Below are positions 39,436 to 42,914 of a stretch of 42,914 nt of DNA, one piece after another; position 1 is the first letter of the stretch; every line of letters begins with the position of its first letter. The stretch is from NCBI GenBank assembly GCA_900315455.1, contig OMZE01000051.1:1-42914 (forward strand), written 5' to 3'. The DNA is from an uncultured Prevotellaceae bacterium. GTDB taxonomy: Bacteria > Bacteroidota > Bacteroidia > Bacteroidales > Bacteroidaceae. Position numbers and translations under genes: made by a program. The notes beneath the pieces are model-generated. The model searched no databases. It saw only the letters and a program-made list of their open reading frames with translations, and was not told the origin of the DNA.

Positions 39436-40932
39436 ATGAACAATGTACCAGTAATCAAGATTGGAATCGTCGCAGTAAGCCGCGACTGTTTTCCTGAGTC
39501 ATTGGCAGTCAATCGTCGTAAGGCCGTGATAGCCAAGTATGTAGAGAAGTATGGCGCTGCCGATATCTATGAGTGTCCTATCTGTATCGTTGAGAGTGAG
39601 ATTCATGCTCAGCAGGCTCTTGAGGATGTGAAGAAAGCCGGTTGCAACGCGCTCTGTGTGTATCTGGGCAATTTCGGTCCGGAGATTTCAGAGACCATGA
39701 TAGCCGACTGGTTCCAGGGCCCGACAATGTTCTGCGCTGCCGCCGAGGAGACCCAGGACAACCTGATTGATGGCCGTGGCGATGCCTACTGCGGCATGCT
39801 CAATGCCAGCCAGGCCCTCTCTCTGCGCAAGACACGTGCCTACATCCCGGAGGAACCTGTAGGAGACGCCTCAGAGTGTGCAGATATGATTCATGAGTTC
39901 GTGCCCATCGCACGTGCCATCGTGGGTCTGCAGAACTTGAAAATCATCAGTTTCGGTCCGCGTCCCAACAACTTCCTCGCTTGCAACGCACCTATCCGTG
40001 CCCTCTACGACCTCGATGTGGAAATAGAGGAGAACTCAGAACTCGACTTGCTTGAGGCTTTCCAGAAGCATGAGGGCGACCCACGCATCGATGACGTGGT
40101 GAAGGATATGGCTGCCGAGTTGGGTAAAGGCAACAAGATTCCGTCGGTGCTGCCGAAACTGGCTCAGTATGAACTGACGCTGCTCGACTGGATAGAGGCT
40201 CACAAGGGCTCCCGCCAGTTCGTGGCCATGGCCAACAAGTGCTGGCCCGCTTTCCAGACGATGTTTGGCTTCGTTCCTTGCTATGTGAACAGCCGCCTGA
40301 CGGCTCGCGGCATCCCCGTGGCCTGTGAGGTTGATATCTACGGCGCCCTGTCAGAGTATATCGGCACCTGCATCACCCAGGATGCTGTCACCTTGCTCGA
40401 CATCAACAACTCCGTTCCCAATGACATGTATGAGGAGAGCATCAAGGGCAAGAAGTTCGAGTGCGACAGTTACACCAACAAGGAGATCTTCATGGGCTTC
40501 CACTGTGGCAACACCGCATCATCGAAGGTTTGCAGTTGCCAGATGTGCTTCCAGCGTATCATGGCCCGCGCTCTGCCGGTAGAGGTGACCAACGGCACGC
40601 TCGAGGGCGACCTGAAGCCAGGCAAGGCTACCGTTTATCGTCTGCAGTCGACTGCCGACACCAAACTCCGTGCATATATTGCTCAGGGAGAGATTCTGCC
40701 AGTAGCCACCCGCTCGTTTGGTTCAATCGGTACCTTCGGCATCAAGAACATGAGCCGTTTCTATCGCCACGTACTCATCGAGAAGCATTATCCTCACCAT
40801 GCAGCAGTGATGTTCGAGCATGCAGGAAAATATCTCTGGGAGGTGCTGAAGTATATGGGTATCCCCGTTGAGGAGATTGACTACAACTTCCCCAAGGGCG
40901 ACTACTACCCCACAGAGAACCCGTTTGCATGA
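39436..40932 (+). CDS. L-fucose/L-arabinose isomerase family protein
   Basis: The 498-aa cytoplasmic protein fits the fucose-isomerase-like family found in many gut Bacteroidota and Firmicutes, with an N-terminal Rossmann-like part (KIGIVAVSRDCFPES, ADIYECPICIVESEIHAQQA), a middle part (NLKIISFGPRPNNFL) and the C-terminal isomerase domain with conserved acidic and His residues (VACEVDIYGALSEYIGTCIT, MGFHCGNTASSKVC, ARALPVEVTNGTLEGDLKPG). It would interconvert an aldose and ketose; the sugar is not predictable. It has its own promoter and terminator. Confidence 0.85.
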   Translation: MNNVPVIKIGIVAVSRDCFPESLAVNRRKAVIAKYVEKYGAADIYECPICIVESEIHAQQALEDVKKAGCNALCVYLGNFGPEISETMIADWFQGPTMFCAAAEETQDNLIDGRGDAYCGMLNASQALSLRKTRAYIPEEPVGDASECADMIHEFVPIARAIVGLQNLKIISFGPRPNNFLACNAPIRALYDLDVEIEENSELDLLEAFQKHEGDPRIDDVVKDMAAELGKGNKIPSVLPKLAQYELTLLDWIEAHKGSRQFVAMANKCWPAFQTMFGFVPCYVNSRLTARGIPVACEVDIYGALSEYIGTCITQDAVTLLDINNSVPNDMYEESIKGKKFECDSYTNKEIFMGFHCGNTASSKVCSCQMCFQRIMARALPVEVTNGTLEGDLKPGKATVYRLQSTADTKLRAYIAQGEILPVATRSFGSIGTFGIKNMSRFYRHVLIEKHYPHHAAVMFEHAGKYLWEVLKYMGIPVEEIDYNFPKGDYYPTENPFA

Positions 40933-40985
40933 TTGAAAACAGCAAGGCGTAACGCCTTCAAGAGACAAATCTCAATGAAATAGAG

Positions 40986-41035
40986 AAAGTGGTGTGACTC
41001 TAGTGGTTGCACCACTTTTATCAGTTTTTTTTGAC
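40986..41035 (+). terminator. Terminator of the isomerase gene; first of a duplicated pair
   Basis: AAAGTGGTG (40986-40994) pairs with CACCACTTT (41010-41018), followed by a T-rich tract. GTTGCACCACTTTT and the T-tract after it reappear at 42544-42570. Confidence 0.7.
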
Positions 41036-41063
41036 CACAGAAATGAAGCGTAATCAATGCAAT

Positions 41064-42230
41064 ATGAAAAAGATAGCATTATTCGTCATTGGCTTGATGA
41101 CTCTGTTTTCTTGCCAGAAGCAGCAGGAGGAGGCAGGGTATATCGTCCAGGTGTCGCTGGGCGGGTGGTACTCACCGGATTATACGGCAGAGCAGGTCAT
41201 CGGCCGTATTGACACGGTGAGCCGACTCATTCCTGTAAAGAAAGTGATCATAGGATGGAGCCTGGATAAGGAGATTTACCGTCGGGTGGGCGAGTATTTG
41301 CATGACAGGGATATCAGCATGCTTCTGTGGTTGCCGGTGTTCGCTGAGACGGAGGAGGTATGCGAAAACAGCCCTGCAGTGGACCTATGGGGAAAGGTCC
41401 CAAACGACTATGACCAGGCGGCAGGGGATGGCTTCCGCTTCAACTGTCCGTCCGACCCTCAGAATGCAGCCAACTTGCTGGCGGTATTCGACCAGGAGTT
41501 CGGTGACTGCGGCTTCGACGGTGTGTTTTTAGACCGTATCCGCACCCAGTCTTTCGTTTGTGGGGTAAGCGGAGTGCTCGGCTGTGGTTGTCCGCTTTGC
41601 GTGGAACGTTTCGCCGCTGAAGGAGTGGACATACAAGAGGTGAAGTCGGAATTTGAAACGAAGGGCGATGCCTTTTTCTCCGTCAGCGGCTATACTCCAG
41701 CCGGTGGCTTTTGTTTTCAGGATTCTATTGCCGCTGCATTTTTCAAGGCCAAAGGGCATGTTGTCAGCGCTTCGGTGGCAGCCATTGCCGACAGCCTCCG
41801 CAGCCGTGGTTTGGAAGTGGGACTGGACTTGTATGCGCCTTTCATGGCGCCTTTCGTGGGGCAGGATTATTCGGTACTTGCAGGGCACGCCGATTTTATC
41901 AAACCGATGTTGTACAGAAAAACTTTCGCCCCGGCCGGAATGGGATTCGAGTACGATCTGATGAAAAAGTCGGTTCCTGCTGCCAAAGGGTACCCCGCAT
42001 TTGATATGGATGTGGATTTCCTTCATTCTCAACTGGAAGCCATGCAACCCTATTCCTGCGGCAAATACCCTGGCATCGAAATCAATTATAAAGAAGGAGT
42101 GGTTCCGACCTCGCCGGAATATATCTCAGAATCCCTGAAGGCCGTGATGAGTCACGGTTTCGATGGCGTCGTCCTCTCCTGGAATATCATGAAGGCCCCG
42201 CTTACACACTTGAAACCATTGAAACAATAA
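41064..42230 (+). CDS. Predicted TIM-barrel (glycosidase-like) lipoprotein
   Basis: The 388-aa lipoprotein has a lipobox (LFSC, Cys17). The barrel-like strands are GYIVQVSLGGWYSPD, KKVIIGWSLDKEIYR, DISMLLWLPVF, CGFDGVFLDRIR, GLEVGLDLYAPFM, ADFIKPMLYRKTF and GFDGVVLSWNIM, typical of the clan of putative glycoside-hydrolase-like barrels. GFDGVFLDRIR is a likely catalytic-Asp segment. A Cys-rich segment (CGVSGVLGCGCPLC) resembles the CxCxxC inserts seen in some glycosidase-like proteins and may bind metal. Earlier ATGs at 41007 and 41043 are possible, but the lipoprotein signal starts at 41064. Function uncertain; I give no family number. Confidence 0.7.
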   Translation: MKKIALFVIGLMTLFSCQKQQEEAGYIVQVSLGGWYSPDYTAEQVIGRIDTVSRLIPVKKVIIGWSLDKEIYRRVGEYLHDRDISMLLWLPVFAETEEVCENSPAVDLWGKVPNDYDQAAGDGFRFNCPSDPQNAANLLAVFDQEFGDCGFDGVFLDRIRTQSFVCGVSGVLGCGCPLCVERFAAEGVDIQEVKSEFETKGDAFFSVSGYTPAGGFCFQDSIAAAFFKAKGHVVSASVAAIADSLRSRGLEVGLDLYAPFMAPFVGQDYSVLAGHADFIKPMLYRKTFAPAGMGFEYDLMKKSVPAAKGYPAFDMDVDFLHSQLEAMQPYSCGKYPGIEINYKEGVVPTSPEYISESLKAVMSHGFDGVVLSWNIMKAPLTHLKPLKQ

Positions 42231-42472
42231 GTCTTTACACTGGCAATTGTTAGGTCATTATGGTATACAACCAGTGGTTCGCCATTTTCATCACTTGAAT
42301 CATGCTCATGTACTATGTCAACTTCTACACGTTCTTCGAGGAGTTGGAAAAGGACTGGCTGACCATACTTGAGAAAGAAAAATCCATACCACCGGAACGC
42401 TCGTTTTTTGACTAAGGGGCTTACTTTTTGAAAAACGAATCCGCATTGCCTGTTTATCGGCACTGCGGACAT
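42152..42472 (-). pseudogene. Possible decayed fragment with a polymorphic-toxin/PolyVal-like motif
   Basis: A 106-codon frame overlaps the 3' end of the preceding gene on the other strand and reads, in part, SDENGEPLVVYHND. DENGEPLVVYHGT is a recurrent sequence in large phage and mobile-element proteins (ADP-ribosyltransferase/PolyVal type); I know this from memory only. The rest (LFQLLEERVEVDIVHEHD) is less telling. The plus strand of the same stretch (42302-42415) also has a 37-codon frame (MLMYYVNFYTFFEELEKDWL). Both are probably relics, not expressed genes. Confidence 0.25.
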
Positions 42473-42520
42473 GTGTTTTGTCTATTATTCATTCTTAGTG
42501 GACACCAATATAATAAAAAC

Positions 42521-42560
42521 AAAAAGTGGTGCAACTGCGTGAGTTGCACCACTTTTTATA
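42521..42560. terminator. Terminator after the glycosidase-like gene; second of a duplicated pair
   Basis: AAAAAGTGGTGCAACT (42521-42536) pairs with AGTTGCACCACTTTTT (42542-42557), a 16-bp perfect stem with a 5-nt loop and T- or A-tracts on both sides. Confidence 0.85.
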
Positions 42561-42854
42561 GATTTTTTTAAAACACCGCTTTATTTCACCTCCTCTAAAA
42601 CGACTTTAACTGACTATCAATGCGTTAGCAACGGATGTTGCACACATGTCGCAAAAACGGAAATAACCATTGATAATCAACATGTTACAAAATCACTACA
42701 AAGGACAGATTTCTCCCCGAACAACCAAAAGAAAACACAGAAAAAATCATATACCTGATGATTTTTCTTGATTCTTGCCATCTATACAATGCGGATATAC
42801 CGAAACTCTGCTATTACGTAAGCGTCTCCGCGATTACGCATTGCAGGTTCAAGT

Positions 42855-42890
42855 AAAAAGCCTATAGATGTCGGTCTATAGGCTTTTTCT
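42855..42890. terminator. Strong terminator near the right edge
   Basis: AAAAAGCCTATAGA (42855-42868) pairs with TCTATAGGCTTTTT (42875-42888) around a 6-nt loop. A5 and T5 flanks allow function in either direction. The gene it serves is not visible; it may lie on minus beyond the window. Confidence 0.8.
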
Positions 42891-42914
42891 CGGTTTCCAC
42901 CTGTCAGGAAGCAG

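Larger units (their letters stand above)
42473..42914. other. Right-end region with terminators and no recognised gene
   Basis: After the terminator at 42521-42560 nothing looks coding. A weak AT-rich hairpin (AAAAATCAT at 42742-42750 with ATGATTTTT at 42758-42766) and a strong terminator (42855-42890) are present. CTATTACGTAAGCGTCTCCG then CGATTACGCATT (42811-42842) carries imperfect internal symmetry of unknown meaning. A minus-strand gene may end just beyond the window. Confidence 0.5.

Noticed and set aside
42302-42415. 37-codon plus-strand frame MLMYYVNFYTFFEELEKDWL...
   Set aside because: Short, interrupted upstream by a stop in the same frame, and overlapped by a competing minus-strand frame; no support as a gene.

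Overview
The window looks like a chromosomal segment of a Bacteroidota bacterium, most likely a Prevotella/Segatella-type gut or rumen organism (inference). The grounds are a SusC/SusD pair with glycoside hydrolases, many secreted lipoproteins, and promoters of the Bacteroidota form TTTG-N19/20-TAnnTTTG instead of -35/-10 boxes. Intergenic DNA is also rich in short repeats and hairpins. I see no rRNA, tRNA, CRISPR array, complete insertion sequence or phage.

Layout. 1-778: repeat-rich DNA ending in a terminator. 779-3320 (minus): a SpoIIE-type phosphatase with sensor and HAMP regions plus a small membrane protein, driven by a tandemly duplicated 77-bp promoter cassette. 3695-10454 (minus): a histidine-utilisation cluster in the order ftcD (fused formiminotransferase-cyclodeaminase), hutU, hutH, hutI, which together convert histidine to glutamate and pass the formimino carbon to tetrahydrofolate. 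10792-12272 (plus): a small PepSY-like ORF, a 122-bp tandem repeat array and a DUF805 protein. 12554-15968 (plus): asd, then a three-gene cassette of VTC-type polyphosphate polymerase domain protein, DUF4956 membrane protein and DUF2490 outer-membrane-type protein. This is followed by a 279-bp MITE-like palindromic element.

16272-21361 (minus): a stand-alone PIG-L/LmbE deacetylase-like protein resembling the C-terminal half of Bacteroidota NagB fusions, an unknown secreted protein, a beta-barrel protein, and an S9 (DPP-IV-like) peptidase that seems to have lost the catalytic-Asp segment. 21880-23022: an acyltransferase-3 family protein. 23359-31452: a small polysaccharide-utilisation locus with SusD and SusC on minus, and a GH43 lipoprotein and a serine hydrolase lipoprotein divergent on plus. 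31555-33238: a DUF4359-like protein, a tiny lipoprotein with a DnaJ-type zinc-finger pair, and a BASS-family transporter. 33239-38910: GH5 (minus), two small minus-strand genes of unknown function (159 and 54 aa) bounded by a clear promoter and terminator, a NimA-like flavin-binding protein (plus) and a GH3 glucosidase (minus). 39436-42230: an L-fucose/L-arabinose isomerase-family protein and a predicted TIM-barrel lipoprotein. The right end holds a decayed fragment and terminators.

The most notable signals outside the known genes are: mobile-looking non-coding elements (dispersed 132-bp and 279-bp repeats with inverted ends); short tandem repeats placed at gene 3' ends, especially at every junction of the hut cluster; two pairs of duplicated terminators that bracket gene blocks; and several genes that appear to be whole-domain losses or splits (S9 peptidase, NagB-derived PIG-L). 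I found no single convincing new multi-gene system. The best candidates for undescribed biology are the 159/54-aa gene pair and the zinc-finger lipoprotein.
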